Source of the DNA: Oscillospiraceae bacterium | GTDB taxonomy: Bacteria; Bacillota; Clostridia; Oscillospirales; Ruminococcaceae | Reading direction: 5' to 3' | NCBI GenBank assembly: GCA_031260665.1 | Contig: JAISLD010000036.1 | Coordinates: 1 to 64,000, forward strand | DNA length: 64,000 bases | Shown: positions 45,140-55,811 of the stretch, one piece after another | Position numbering within the stretch: position 1 is the first letter of the stretch | Layout of the letters: the number at the start of each line of letters is the position of its first letter | Program-made: the position numbers and the translations under genes | Notes under the pieces: generated by a model | Told to the model about the DNA's origin: nothing | Database searches by the model: none | The model's input: only the letters and a program-made list of their open reading frames with translations

Positions 45140-47203
45140 TTAAAGCGAGATGTCTTGTCTTAGCTTGAACTTCGCTACGTTTGCCGCGAGAATGTTCGAC
45201 TGTGCATTCAGCTCTTCGCTTGAAGCCGCCGATTCTTCCGCTGTTGCGCTGTTGCGCTGAACAACCTCGCTCACTTGCTCGATTGCTTCGTTGATTTGTG
45301 TGATTGCCGTGTTCTGCTCGTCGCTTGAGATTGCGATACCGCTGACGATAACCGCCGACTCGTTGATTCCGCTGACAATCTCGCCGAGTGAAACCGCTGT
45401 TTCGCTTGCTATCTGTGCGCCGAGTTCCGCTTTCTTCATCGAGTTCTCGATAAGCGCACCTGTTTCTTTTGCCGCTGCCGCCGACTTGCTCGCCAGGTTC
45501 CGCACTTCGTCAGCCACGACAGCAAAGCCTTTGCCTGCCTCGCCTGCGCGCGCCGCTTCGACTGCCGCGTTGAGAGCCAGAATGTTTGTCTGGAAAGCGA
45601 TATCGTCGATAACCTTGATAACCTTGGAGATATCTTGGCTTGCCTTGTTGATTTCTTGCACCGCACTGGTCATCTCGCCCATTTGGCTGTTGCCCTTTTC
45701 GGCGTTTGCCTTGATTACATTAGCGAGAGCCGCCGCGTTGTTTGCCATCTCTGTGTTTTCTTTGGTCTTGCTGCTTACGTCAGCAATGCTTGCCGACAAC
45801 TGCTGCACGGTCGCCGCCTGTTCGGTCGAGCCTTGTGCCAGCGACTGCGCCCCTTCTGATATCTGCGTTGCGCCCGACTGAACTTCAGCTGTCGCGCTGT
45901 TGATGTCGCGGAACAAACCGTTGAGGTTTGAAAGCATTTTGTGCAGTGAGTTGCCCATAAGGTCGTCGGGTGAGAGAACCGACACTTCGGCGGTGAGGTC
46001 GCCTGCCGCAACTGTGCCGAGCTTTTGCCCAATCTCGCCAAGGCGGCGGGCCATTGTGCCAAGCACGCCGACCGACTGTGCAACTTCGTCTTTGCCTTCC
46101 GAGATTGTACGCATTTGCTGCCATTCTTGCTCGGAGAAAGTCACGCGGCCTTTAACGCCGACTTCAGACAGAATGTTTGAGAGGAACTGCACGGGGCCCG
46201 TGATAGATTTGTTGATTGTGATTGCCATTGTGAGCGCGACGATTACCGCGAAGATAACGATTGCGATAACGATGATAAGCGCGATAACCGCGATGTTGCT
46301 TGCTGTTTCAATCTGCTTGACAACGAGGTCGGTTGTGATTGTGTTCAGCTTGTCAAACTCTGTGAGTGCTGTTGTTGAGAAGTTGCCCGCGTCAACAACG
46401 AGGCTGTCAATCGTTCTGTTTGCTGTTGAATAGCTTTCATACGCGGTTTGGTATGCCGCGGCATATGTGATGACGTCGTCCATCATTTTTTTGGTGTTTG
46501 ACGATTGGAATTCACTTTTTATTGATTCAATTTTAGCAATCATATCGGTAATGCTTTTGTCAGCTGTCGCTTCGTCAGCCGCTACCCAGTATGTAACCGA
46601 ACTTCTGATGTTCAGTCGAACGTCGATTGCCGTGTTTACGACGTCGTTGATGTCCTTAAGCTGTTTTGCGTGGCGCAGTGTGTCCGCTTGAACCGTGTCT
46701 TTCGATATTGAGTCAAACAAATAGTTGTTCAGTTCGCTGAGCTTGTCGACAAACTCGCCGCCCGCCGTCGTGATTTGGTCTTTCGCTGTTGCGGCAGCGG
46801 CATAAGCGTCTTTCACTTTCACCGTGGCGTTGTAATAGTCGGTGGTTGCTTTGTTGGCGTCGGTGACATTGGTGAGGTATTGCCCGAGGAGAGCCTTGTT
46901 GTCGTTTACGTTCTTTTCGGCTGTCGCCATATCTGTTTCTTCAAGGTTATAGGCGTCGGTCAACGCCTTGAAGCTGTCGTCTGTGTAGACGAGGAACATT
47001 TTGTTTGCGGGGATACGCATTTCGTAGAAATACGAACGGGTGCTGGACAACGAGTCGTTGAACTCGTTCGCGGTTTCAATGTTTTTCACCGCGTTAATGC
47101 TCATTAGGTTGGTAATGACGACGGCAATAGCGATAACTGCCATAAGGGCAATCGCCGCTCCAAATCCGATGAACAGTTTTTGCGAGATTTTCAGGTTCTT
47201 CAT
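45140..47203 (-). CDS. Methyl-accepting chemotaxis protein
   Basis: Two TMs, HAMP, conserved hairpin [40 protein letters not shown]. Confidence 0.95.
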   Translation of the reverse strand: MKNLKISQKLFIGFGAAIALMAVIAIAVVITNLMSINAVKNIETANEFNDSLSSTRSYFYEMRIPANKMFLVYTDDSFKALTDAYNLEETDMATAEKNVNDNKALLGQYLTNVTDANKATTDYYNATVKVKDAYAAAATAKDQITTAGGEFVDKLSELNNYLFDSISKDTVQADTLRHAKQLKDINDVVNTAIDVRLNIRSSVTYWVAADEATADKSITDMIAKIESIKSEFQSSNTKKMMDDVITYAAAYQTAYESYSTANRTIDSLVVDAGNFSTTALTEFDKLNTITTDLVVKQIETASNIAVIALIIVIAIVIFAVIVALTMAITINKSITGPVQFLSNILSEVGVKGRVTFSEQEWQQMRTISEGKDEVAQSVGVLGTMARRLGEIGQKLGTVAAGDLTAEVSVLSPDDLMGNSLHKMLSNLNGLFRDINSATAEVQSGATQISEGAQSLAQGSTEQAATVQQLSASIADVSSKTKENTEMANNAAALANVIKANAEKGNSQMGEMTSAVQEINKASQDISKVIKVIDDIAFQTNILALNAAVEAARAGEAGKGFAVVADEVRNLASKSAAAAKETGALIENSMKKAELGAQIASETAVSLGEIVSGINESAVIVSGIAISSDEQNTAITQINEAIEQVSEVVQRNSATAEESAASSEELNAQSNILAANVAKFKLRQDISL

Positions 47204-47467
47204 TTGTTCGCTCCTTGAATAGATTATGAATGTCCGCACCGGCGAAAGAGTGACGATGATAGGGTGATACTATATTAGTATCGTTTGGTTTCGCGATAAC
47301 TTTAGTTGTTCTCAAATGTTCTTTTGCGGTTACACCTAAATTACATCATATTATAGCATAGCCGTTTTCGTTTGTCAATACGATTTTCACAATTTACTTG
47401 CTTTTCCATTAAAATTTGTGGTTCTTCGTCACGGTCAACAACCGCGGCGTACATTCCGAAGGTCAAG

Positions 47468-47557
47468 GGCGACGTATCCTATAAACTCTATAGCCTTTCG
47501 GGCAATAAGCTAATCGGCGACGTATTCTATAAGCTCTATAGCCTGTCGGGCACCGAC
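47468..47557. repeat. Imperfect 48-bp tandem repeat
   Basis: ggcgacgtatcctataaactctatagcctttcgggcaa... / ggcgacgtattctataagctctatagcctgtcgggca... Confidence 0.8.
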
Positions 47558-47680
47558 TTGCGTTTCTTTTGATATTATGGTATACTAAGCAAAGTATGCT
47601 CTAATTATTTTGCGCACGGGCTCGCCCCGTTGGGGCAACCGCCCTTTTATTCTTACACAGAGAAACAGAACGAGGTATAT

Positions 47681-48586
47681 ATGCCGCTTGAAGTTACCAA
47701 CCTAATCAAACGCTATGGCGACAAACTTGCCGTCAACGGTTTGACGTTCTCGCTCACCAAACCCGGTGTTATGGCGCTGCTTGGCACCAACGGAGCGGGC
47801 AAAACCACATCGATACGCATTATTCTCGGTATGCTGTCGAAAGACGGCGGCTCGGTGCTGTGGAACGGCACGCCTCTCAAGGCGACCGAATCGCCTGTCG
47901 GTTATCTCGCGGAAGAGCGGGGATTATACCCAAAGTATAAAGTCATCGACCAAATCAAGTACTTTGCCAAACTGAAAGGCTTGCGCGGCGACAAAGCAAA
48001 GGCGCGTATCGACTATTGGTTCGACCGCCTTGAAATCGCGGAGTACCTCACCAAGACAGCGTCACAGTTGTCAAAGGGCAACCAGCAAAAGGTTCAGCTT
48101 GCGGCGGCGCTCATTAGCGAACCTGAGTTGCTTATCCTTGACGAGCCGCTGTCCGGACTCGACCCGGTGAACAGCGACTTGTTCAAGTCGGTTATCCGCG
48201 AGGAGATTGACAAAGGCAAGTTCATCATTATGTCGTCACACCAAATGGCGACAGTCGAGGAGTTCTGCGAGGACATCATCATTATGCACCGCGGCGAAAC
48301 GGTGCTTCAAGGCAACCTCAACATAATAAAGAAGAGCCGTGGTCGCGTCAACTTGTCAATCAAGTCGGACGGGGATATCAAGCCGATTGCCGCCGAGTGT
48401 GGGCTTCAGCTTGTCAGCGAAACACCAAACGGCATTGACTTCAAGATTCAGCGTGAAAAGCAAGCGGCGGAGTTTTTACATCAACTGGTTGACCGCGGCA
48501 TCACGCCTGTTCGCTTCGACCTGCGTGAGCCGTCGCTCCACGAGATATTCGTTGAAAAAGCGGGTCACGCCGACGAAAGCCTGTAG
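47681..48586 (+). CDS. ABC transporter ATP-binding protein (NatA-like)
   Basis: Walker A GTNGAGKTTSIR, LSKGNQQKVQ signature, LLILDEPLSGLDP. Confidence 0.92.
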   Translation: MPLEVTNLIKRYGDKLAVNGLTFSLTKPGVMALLGTNGAGKTTSIRIILGMLSKDGGSVLWNGTPLKATESPVGYLAEERGLYPKYKVIDQIKYFAKLKGLRGDKAKARIDYWFDRLEIAEYLTKTASQLSKGNQQKVQLAAALISEPELLILDEPLSGLDPVNSDLFKSVIREEIDKGKFIIMSSHQMATVEEFCEDIIIMHRGETVLQGNLNIIKKSRGRVNLSIKSDGDIKPIAAECGLQLVSETPNGIDFKIQREKQAAEFLHQLVDRGITPVRFDLREPSLHEIFVEKAGHADESL

Positions 48587-48686
48587 AGAATATTAAAAAA
48601 CGGGTTGGGGACGTAGCCCCATTTGAGAGAGAAAAGTCCCAAGCGGCTTTGCCGCGAGTGACAAGACTTTTCGAACGGAGAATAAT

Positions 48687-50066
48687 ATGTTAAAAGACAT
48701 CAAAGGTTGGCGTGACGTGTTCTCGTTCACCGCGATACAAACGGTCACGTCGAAGAGTTTCATCATCAGCGGCGCGCTTCTTGTCGCGTTGTTCACGGCG
48801 TTCGCGTTGTCGTTCAATCTCATTATCCCGGGATATATCCGTGACCAACAGGCGAAAGAAGGCGCGGATCTCAAGGTACAGCAGGGTTACACCGCTTATG
48901 TTTCGTATGACGGCACGAACAACAAACTTATTGACAAGGCAATCGAATCAACAGGCGGCACGGTTCGGTCGTCGCTGTTGTCGTCAACCGATGAAGATAC
49001 GCGTATGCAACAGATACGCACAGGGACAGACACACTTGAAATCGTGATTGAGGAAGAAAAAGGCGACTACACCGTCACGGTTTATCGCCCCGAAGACGAG
49101 AGCGTTATCTCCAAAAAGTTTGTCGACCACCTGAACGACCTCATACGCGACGCAATCAAAGACACGCTGCTTGTTGACAACGGTGTCGCCCCCGAAAACC
49201 TCAACAAGGTGAAGCCCGCCGTCTGGACCTACCAAACAATCGCGGGCGACAAAACCAACAGCGAAATCACACAAATGCTTGGTATGGTGGTGCCGATGGT
49301 GGTGACGTTGGTGCTGTTTATGTTCATATTCCTCTTTGCCACGTTTGTGGCACAGAGTATCGCTCAAGAGAAATCTTCGCGTGTTATGGAACTGCTGCTC
49401 ACGTCCGTTCGTCCGCTTGCCGTTATCATTGGCAAAGTTCTCGCAATGGGAACGGTCGCCTTGGTTGAAATGGTCGTGATGTTCGCTATTCCCGCACTCG
49501 CGGCAGGGCTTACCGCGCCTGTCGGTATCCTCGGCGAGCTTAACGGCACGGTAACACCCGAAACAGCGGAGATTGCGGCTATCGCGGCGGAGATTCAGCC
49601 AATGCTTGACACGATAACGCCGCTCAACATCTTAGCCACGGTGGTGATATTTATCCTTGGTTTCTTGTTTTACGCGCTTCTTGCCGGGCTTGTCGGCGCG
49701 ACAGTCAGCCGCATTGAGGATTTGCAGCAAGCAATGCTGCCGTTCTCGTGCAGTGGACTTGTCGGAATGTATCTCGCTTACATACCCGCGGCGTTCACCT
49801 CCATATCAGACGGCGCCGACAAGATAACAAAGTTTGCTCGGTTGTTCCCGCTGTCGTCGCCGTTTGCCTTGCCGTCGGGCATATTCCTCGGTCAGATGAG
49901 CGCCGTTAACATCATCGTCGCGATACTTGTGCTTGCTGTCTGTGTCATAGGGATGGCGTTTCTCACCTCAAAGGTTTACGAGTATCTTATTCTTCACACA
50001 GGTGACCGAGTGAAGTTTATGTCGCTGTTTGGCATAGCGAAGAACAACAAAGCGGAAGCGAGATAA
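48687..50066 (+). CDS. ABC-2 type transporter permease (NatB-like)
   Basis: Multiple TMs, EKSSRVMELLLTSVRPLAVIIGKVL motif. Confidence 0.88.
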   Translation: MLKDIKGWRDVFSFTAIQTVTSKSFIISGALLVALFTAFALSFNLIIPGYIRDQQAKEGADLKVQQGYTAYVSYDGTNNKLIDKAIESTGGTVRSSLLSSTDEDTRMQQIRTGTDTLEIVIEEEKGDYTVTVYRPEDESVISKKFVDHLNDLIRDAIKDTLLVDNGVAPENLNKVKPAVWTYQTIAGDKTNSEITQMLGMVVPMVVTLVLFMFIFLFATFVAQSIAQEKSSRVMELLLTSVRPLAVIIGKVLAMGTVALVEMVVMFAIPALAAGLTAPVGILGELNGTVTPETAEIAAIAAEIQPMLDTITPLNILATVVIFILGFLFYALLAGLVGATVSRIEDLQQAMLPFSCSGLVGMYLAYIPAAFTSISDGADKITKFARLFPLSSPFALPSGIFLGQMSAVNIIVAILVLAVCVIGMAFLTSKVYEYLILHTGDRVKFMSLFGIAKNNKAEAR

Positions 50067-51230
50067 ATGCAAGAACTCTTATTACGCGTACTTGAGTGGC
50101 TGAAAGACTACTTCAGGCGGCTGAACAAGCCGCTCATACTCCTTTGTCTGCTCGCTTGCGCGTTCAGCGTTGTTTTGCTGTACACTTTGTGTGAAAACGA
50201 AGTCAGCCCGTTTGTGAAACCGCGTCACTACAAAATGCAGATTGCAATGACCTCACTCGGCACGGTCTTTGCTTTGATACTGTCGGGGATAAACTATCGT
50301 TCCATCGCGAAACTCTGGTACATCTACGCGCCTGCCGCTCTTTTGCTTGTCACTTTGCTGTTCACGCCACTCGGAATAACAGTCGCGGGTGCAGACGACA
50401 TCGGGTGGCTAAGCCTTGGCTTCACGTCCATTCAGCCGTCTGAGTTTCTCAAAATCGCGTTTATCCTCTCGTTTTCATACCACATCAGCAAGATAGGCGA
50501 GCGAATCGCCACTCTGCCGCATTTGCTTCTCCTTTGCGTACACGGTGCGATACCCGTTGGACTGATTGCCTTGACAGGCGACGACGGTACTGCCCTTGTG
50601 TTTGCCGTTATCTTCGTCTTTATGCTGTTTGCCGCAGGAGTGAGGTGGCGTTACGTCATACTCGGCGTGGCGGCTGTGCCCGCTTTCGCGTTTGTAGTTT
50701 GGCGTTATATAATGAAGCCGCACCAGCAAATGCGCTTTCTTGTTATCTACGACCCCACGGTGCGTGAGGAGCAGGTGCAGAATCTCTTTTATCAGCAGTA
50801 CAAAAGCCTTGCGGCACTCGGAACAGGCGGGCTGAAAGGCACGGGGCTGATTGGCGGCGACTACGTTTATGTGTCGGAGATACAAACCGACTTTATATTC
50901 GCTTACATCGGCAACGCACTTGGTTTTCTCGGGTGCGCCGCCACCGCTGTTCTGCTTGCGACGATATGCTTTATGGTGCTTTACGTCGCGTATTCAGCGA
51001 AAGACACACTCGGTCGAATGGTCTGCATTGGCGTATTCACTATGCTGTTTGTTCACTCGTTTATCAATATAGGAATGGTTATCGCGGTGTTCCCCGTCGT
51101 CGGGATACCGCTGCCGTTTATCAGTGCGGGCGGCAGCTCTCTGCTTGCTCTCTATCTCTGTATCGGTCTTGTAATGTCGGTCTATTCGCACCGTGAAGTA
51201 AAACGATATATGTTTTCAACCAAAACTTAA
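50067..51230 (+). CDS. FtsW/RodA/SpoVE family protein
   Basis: Polytopic; IQPSEFLKIAFIL; NIGMVIAVFPVVGIPLPFISAGGSSLLALYLCIGLVMSV. Confidence 0.9.
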   Translation: MQELLLRVLEWLKDYFRRLNKPLILLCLLACAFSVVLLYTLCENEVSPFVKPRHYKMQIAMTSLGTVFALILSGINYRSIAKLWYIYAPAALLLVTLLFTPLGITVAGADDIGWLSLGFTSIQPSEFLKIAFILSFSYHISKIGERIATLPHLLLLCVHGAIPVGLIALTGDDGTALVFAVIFVFMLFAAGVRWRYVILGVAAVPAFAFVVWRYIMKPHQQMRFLVIYDPTVREEQVQNLFYQQYKSLAALGTGGLKGTGLIGGDYVYVSEIQTDFIFAYIGNALGFLGCAATAVLLATICFMVLYVAYSAKDTLGRMVCIGVFTMLFVHSFINIGMVIAVFPVVGIPLPFISAGGSSLLALYLCIGLVMSVYSHREVKRYMFSTKT

Positions 51231-51238
51231 GGATTTTA

Positions 51239-52291
51239 ATGATATCTTCTGTATTACTGGCCGTTGACGACGGCACCTACGATGTTGACAGCTCACTCGA
51301 CGAACTCGCGGAGCTTCTTAAGACAGCGGGCGGCGAAGCCGTGGCTCGTGTGACGCAAAAGCGTGACAAGCCCGACTCTCACACCTGCTTTGGTTCAGGT
51401 AAACTTGAAGAAACAGCGGAGTTCATCAAAGCAAACGCGGTGGAGCTTGCTGTGTTTGACAACGAGTTGTCGTCAAGCCAAACGCGTGGTGCCGAGGAAA
51501 TACTGGGGTGCCGTGTTATCGACCGCACAATGCTGATTCTCGACATCTTCGCGGCGAGAGCGTTGTCCGCTGAGGGCAAACTGCAAGTGGAGTTAGCACA
51601 GCTTCGTTACACATTGCCGAGGCTTTCAAGCGCGAGCAAGGGGCTGTCGCGGCAAGGCGGCGGCATAGGCGCGAGAGGACCGGGCGAAACAAAACTTGAA
51701 ACAAGCAAGCGGCACGTCCGTGAGAAGATACTTCACCTTGAACGTGAGCTTGAGGCGTTGTCGCAAAAGCGGTCGCAGTCGCGTCAGCGTCGCCGCAAAG
51801 ACGGGCGGCTGACCGCCGCGATTGTTGGTTACACAAACGCCGGCAAGTCAACTCTCCTCAACAAGCTGACCAAAGCGGGCGTGCTGTCTGAGGACAAACT
51901 CTTCGCGACACTCGATCTCACCTCAAGGGGGCTGTATCTCCCAAACGGCGCGACCGTGACCGTGACAGACACCGTGGGACTGATTCGGCGGCTTCCTCAC
52001 CACCTTGTCGAGGCGTTCAAGTCAACGCTTGAGGAAGCGGCGTTCTCTGATGTGCTGATTCACGTCATAGATGTATCCGACCCCGAATGGCACGAGAAGA
52101 AGCAGACAGCGGTTGACACGCTCGCTTCACTCGGGTGCGGCGATATCCCCGTGCTGAATCTCTATAACAAAGCGGACAAGTTAGCTGAACAGCCGGTTGA
52201 TATAGACGGTGTGTTCCTGTCGGCAAAGTCAGGCGAGGGAATTGACGAGATGAAGCGGCGACTTGCGGACTTACTCGGCGACAGCTTCTGA
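51239..52291 (+). CDS. hflX: GTPase HflX
   Basis: GIGARGPGETKLETSKRHVREKI; G1 VGYTNAGKSTLLN; DTVGLIRRLPHHLVEAFKSTLEE. Confidence 0.94.
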   Translation: MISSVLLAVDDGTYDVDSSLDELAELLKTAGGEAVARVTQKRDKPDSHTCFGSGKLEETAEFIKANAVELAVFDNELSSSQTRGAEEILGCRVIDRTMLILDIFAARALSAEGKLQVELAQLRYTLPRLSSASKGLSRQGGGIGARGPGETKLETSKRHVREKILHLERELEALSQKRSQSRQRRRKDGRLTAAIVGYTNAGKSTLLNKLTKAGVLSEDKLFATLDLTSRGLYLPNGATVTVTDTVGLIRRLPHHLVEAFKSTLEEAAFSDVLIHVIDVSDPEWHEKKQTAVDTLASLGCGDIPVLNLYNKADKLAEQPVDIDGVFLSAKSGEGIDEMKRRLADLLGDSF

Positions 52292-52305
52292 AAGGATAAC
52301 CACAA

Positions 52306-53778
52306 ATGCTTTTCAATAATTATGACGTTGTTATCGTCGGGACAGGCGTGTCCGGTCTCTATGCGGCTCTCAATCTCGGCAGTTCGCTTCGTGTGCTTAT
52401 GCTGTCTAAAGCGGACTTCAACGTCTGCAATTCATCACTCGCTCAAGGAGGAGTGGCGGCTGTTATCGACCAAACCGAGGACAGCTTTGACAGGCACGCA
52501 AACGACACGCTGACAGCGGGAGGCTTCACCAACGACAAAGAACATCTCGCTGTGTTGGTCGAAAGCGGACCTAAAGAGATAGAGAAGCTGTTGTCATACG
52601 GTGTTCAGTTTGACCGCGACGACAACGGCGAGCTTTCGCTGGCGCTTGAGGGCGGACATTCACGGCGGCGAATCGTTCACAGCAAGGACAGCACGGGCTT
52701 TTCGATTGTGTCAACACTGACCGACCGCGTGAAACTTATGCCAAACGTCAAAATCAGCGAGAACGCCGCGTTAGTTGGCTTCGAGAAACGCGGAGACAAA
52801 TTTCTGCTTGATATTTATAAAGACAAGCGGCACGTTTACGTCAGCGCGGCGACTTGCCTCTTCGCGACAGGCGGGATAGGCAGGCTTTACGAATACACGA
52901 CCAACTCGACGATAGCGACAGGCGACGGCATTTTCTTCGCGCTTGAAGCGGGAGCCGAGGTGAAGAACCTTTCGCTCATTCAGTTTCACCCCACCGCGTT
53001 CGCTTCCAAAGACAAAGAGTGCTTTCTTATATCAGAAGCGGTGCGGGGAGAGGGCGCGATTCTGCTGAACGGCAAAGGTGAACGCTTTATGCCGACATAC
53101 GAACCCGAAAGAAAAGAGCTTGCCCCCCGCGACGTGGTGTCGCGCTGTATTCTCGCGGAGCAGGCAAAGACAGGGAGCGGCGACTTCTTTCTTGACATAT
53201 CGTTCAAAGAAGCAAGCGCGGTGAAGGCGCGGTTCCCGATGATATATGAACGTGTGCTTCAAAAGGGATACGACATCACAAAGACTCCGATTCCGATATA
53301 TCCGTGTCAACATTATCTTATGGGCGGCATAAACGTCGACACAGTGGGACGAACAGACGTTGACGGACTTTACGCCGCAGGTGAATGCGCCCACACAGGC
53401 GTTCACGGGAACAACAGGCTTGCAAGCAACTCGTTGCTTGAAGCACTTGTCTTTGCGGGAACGACCGCCGTTGATATCAACGAGCGGTATTCACCGAGTG
53501 ACGTCACTGAAATAAACATAAACGATTACATCCCGACGACGGGCGTGTTCTTGCACAATAGTTTTTGTGCGGAAGTGCGGCGGATAATGCAAGCGGCTTA
53601 CTTCATTGAGCCAAACCTCACCGAATGTGAACGCGGACTGAAGCGACTGAACGAGATGACGGCTGTGCTTGCGCAAACAACCTGCGAACCCACACCCGAA
53701 TATGCCGAAACCAAGTCGGCAGTGCGGCTTGCCACGATAATACTCGGCGAGATTCTTTTCGGCAGACAAAACATATGA
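52306..53778 (+). CDS. nadB: L-aspartate oxidase
   Basis: DVVIVGTGVSGLYAAL; SLAQGGVAAV; HYLMGGINVDTVGRTDVDGLYAAGECAHTGVHGNNRLASNSLLE. Confidence 0.92.
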   Translation: MLFNNYDVVIVGTGVSGLYAALNLGSSLRVLMLSKADFNVCNSSLAQGGVAAVIDQTEDSFDRHANDTLTAGGFTNDKEHLAVLVESGPKEIEKLLSYGVQFDRDDNGELSLALEGGHSRRRIVHSKDSTGFSIVSTLTDRVKLMPNVKISENAALVGFEKRGDKFLLDIYKDKRHVYVSAATCLFATGGIGRLYEYTTNSTIATGDGIFFALEAGAEVKNLSLIQFHPTAFASKDKECFLISEAVRGEGAILLNGKGERFMPTYEPERKELAPRDVVSRCILAEQAKTGSGDFFLDISFKEASAVKARFPMIYERVLQKGYDITKTPIPIYPCQHYLMGGINVDTVGRTDVDGLYAAGECAHTGVHGNNRLASNSLLEALVFAGTTAVDINERYSPSDVTEININDYIPTTGVFLHNSFCAEVRRIMQAAYFIEPNLTECERGLKRLNEMTAVLAQTTCEPTPEYAETKSAVRLATIILGEILFGRQNI

Positions 53779-54845
53779 AACAAAAGGTTCTCGCCGCAAT
53801 GAGCGGCGGCGTTGACAGTTCAGCGGCTGTCATTCTGCTGAAAGACGACTTCGATGTGGTCGGCGTGACGCTGAAGCTGTTTGACTATGCCGACGAGGAG
53901 AAGCGCGGCTGCTGCACCGAAGCGGACGCGGTGTTTGCCGCTCAAGCGGCGGCAAAGTGCGGCATACCGCACTACACGTTCAATTACACCGAGTTGTTCA
54001 CCCGCGAGGTGATAGAGAAGTTCTCGCGTCAGTATATCGACGGTCTTACACCGAACCCGTGTATCGACTGCAACACGTTCGTCAAGTTTGGCGCGTTGTT
54101 TGACAGAGCAGACGAGCTTGGCTGTGACTACATCGCAACGGGTCACTACGCTGTTTGCGAGTTTGACCAAGACAGCGGTCGTTATCTGCTGAAGAAATCG
54201 CCGTCAGATAAAGACCAATCCTATGTGCTTTACACGTTGACGCAAGAGAACCTGAGCCGCGTGTTGTTCCCACTCGGCGCGTTCACCGACAAAGCGGAGG
54301 TGCGCCGACTTGCGTTTGAGCACGGCTTTGAAAACCACCGCAAACCCGATTCGCAGGATATCTGCTTTGTGCCCGACGGCGACTACGCCGCGTTTCTCCG
54401 TCGGTTTGCGGGTGTGAAGTCAGAAGCAGGCGACTTTATAAGTCAAAGCGGCGAGGTTATCGGCAGGCACGGCGGTCACTTGAAGTACACAATCGGGCAG
54501 CGGCGTGGGCTTGGCGTGGGTTTCGGCAAGCCGATGTACGTTTGCGGTAAGAACCCGCAGTCAAACGAAGTGGTGCTGACGGAAGAAAGCGGCTTGTCGT
54601 CGGGCGGCTTTGTCGCGAATCAGCTGAACTGGATTGCGATAGAGAACCTTGACGGCAACCTCACCTGCAAAGTAAAGACGCGGTATCGGCAAGCTGAAGT
54701 CCCCTGTGAAGTAACGTCAACAAAAGACGGCGGCGTTCGTGTCGAGTACGCCGAACCACAAAAAAAAGCCGCACCGGGTCAACGCGCCGTGTTCTATGAC
54801 GGAAACGTGGTGATAGGCGGCGGCGTCATTGTCGGGAATCTTTAA
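53775..54845 (+). CDS. mnmA: tRNA 2-thiouridylase
   Basis: AAMSGGVDSSAAV; TPNPCIDCN; KPDSQDICFV; HLKYTIGQRRGLGVG. Confidence 0.93.
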   Translation: MKQKVLAAMSGGVDSSAAVILLKDDFDVVGVTLKLFDYADEEKRGCCTEADAVFAAQAAAKCGIPHYTFNYTELFTREVIEKFSRQYIDGLTPNPCIDCNTFVKFGALFDRADELGCDYIATGHYAVCEFDQDSGRYLLKKSPSDKDQSYVLYTLTQENLSRVLFPLGAFTDKAEVRRLAFEHGFENHRKPDSQDICFVPDGDYAAFLRRFAGVKSEAGDFISQSGEVIGRHGGHLKYTIGQRRGLGVGFGKPMYVCGKNPQSNEVVLTEESGLSSGGFVANQLNWIAIENLDGNLTCKVKTRYRQAEVPCEVTSTKDGGVRVEYAEPQKKAAPGQRAVFYDGNVVIGGGVIVGNL

Positions 54846-54938
54846 GTTGACAACCTTTTTCAGAAATGGTATAATAAGAACACCTATATGTTCACAGCGA
54901 TATCGCTGAAAGAATACTTATATAAAAGGGGAACATCT

Positions 54939-55811
54939 ATGTCATTTACGATAATCACGGATACAGGTTCGGACTTATCCACCGAATATGCCAAGAAGCA
55001 CAGCATAGTGATGGCGGAACTGAAAGCGTTCTCGGGAGAGGACCCAATCCCAACGTGGGGCAGCCTTGAGGACCCGTCGTGGATAAAAGACGTTTACGCA
55101 AGGCTTCGCCGCAAAGAGCATATCACGACCAGTTGCGTCAACCTTGAAGAATTTGAAACGATGTTTGAGAAGCTCGCGGCTGAAGGCAGCGACTTCATTT
55201 GCATATCGATATCATCGGGAATCTCGGCGACTTATGGGTTTGCCGCAGACGCGGCGGCACACGTTCGCGAGAAATACCCTGAACGAAAGATTTACGTTGT
55301 GGACAGCCTTTCGGCTTCGCTTGGGCAGGGATTGTTCGTTGATTTCGCCGTCAAACTTCGTGCCGAGGGCAAGAGCGTCAGCGAAACGTATCTGTGGCTT
55401 GACGAAAACCGCCGCAATGTCTGCCACTGGTTCACGGCTGACGACCTGTTCTTCTTGCAACGGGGCGGCAGAGTGAGCATTGCGGCGGCAATTGCGGGCA
55501 CAATGCTTGGCATAAAGCCCGTGCTTCACGTTGACAATGACGGCAAGCTGATTCCAATGGAGAAAGTGCGCGGCAGAAAAGCCGCGCTCAAGGCACTCGT
55601 TGACCATATGGAGCAAACAGCGGTGAACCCGGGCAAGCAGAAAGTCTTTATATCTCACGGCGACTCGCTTGAGGACTGCAAGTATGTGGAGAAACTTATA
55701 CGCGAACGCTTCGGCACCAAAGAATTCGTGGTTGATTATATCAAGCCGATGATTGGCGCACACTCGGGACCCGGTTGCATCGCCTTGTTCTTCTACGGAA
55801 ACGAGCGTTGA
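54939..55811 (+). CDS. DegV family fatty-acid-binding protein
   Basis: FTIITDTGSDLS; TTSCVN; ISSGISATYGFA; GAHSGPGCIALFF. Confidence 0.9.
   Translation: MSFTIITDTGSDLSTEYAKKHSIVMAELKAFSGEDPIPTWGSLEDPSWIKDVYARLRRKEHITTSCVNLEEFETMFEKLAAEGSDFICISISSGISATYGFAADAAAHVREKYPERKIYVVDSLSASLGQGLFVDFAVKLRAEGKSVSETYLWLDENRRNVCHWFTADDLFFLQRGGRVSIAAAIAGTMLGIKPVLHVDNDGKLIPMEKVRGRKAALKALVDHMEQTAVNPGKQKVFISHGDSLEDCKYVEKLIRERFGTKEFVVDYIKPMIGAHSGPGCIALFFYGNER

Noticed and set aside
45900-46433. 177 aa plus-strand ORF opposite the MCP
   Set aside because: Antisense to a well-defined methyl-accepting chemotaxis protein; composition typical of shadow ORFs.
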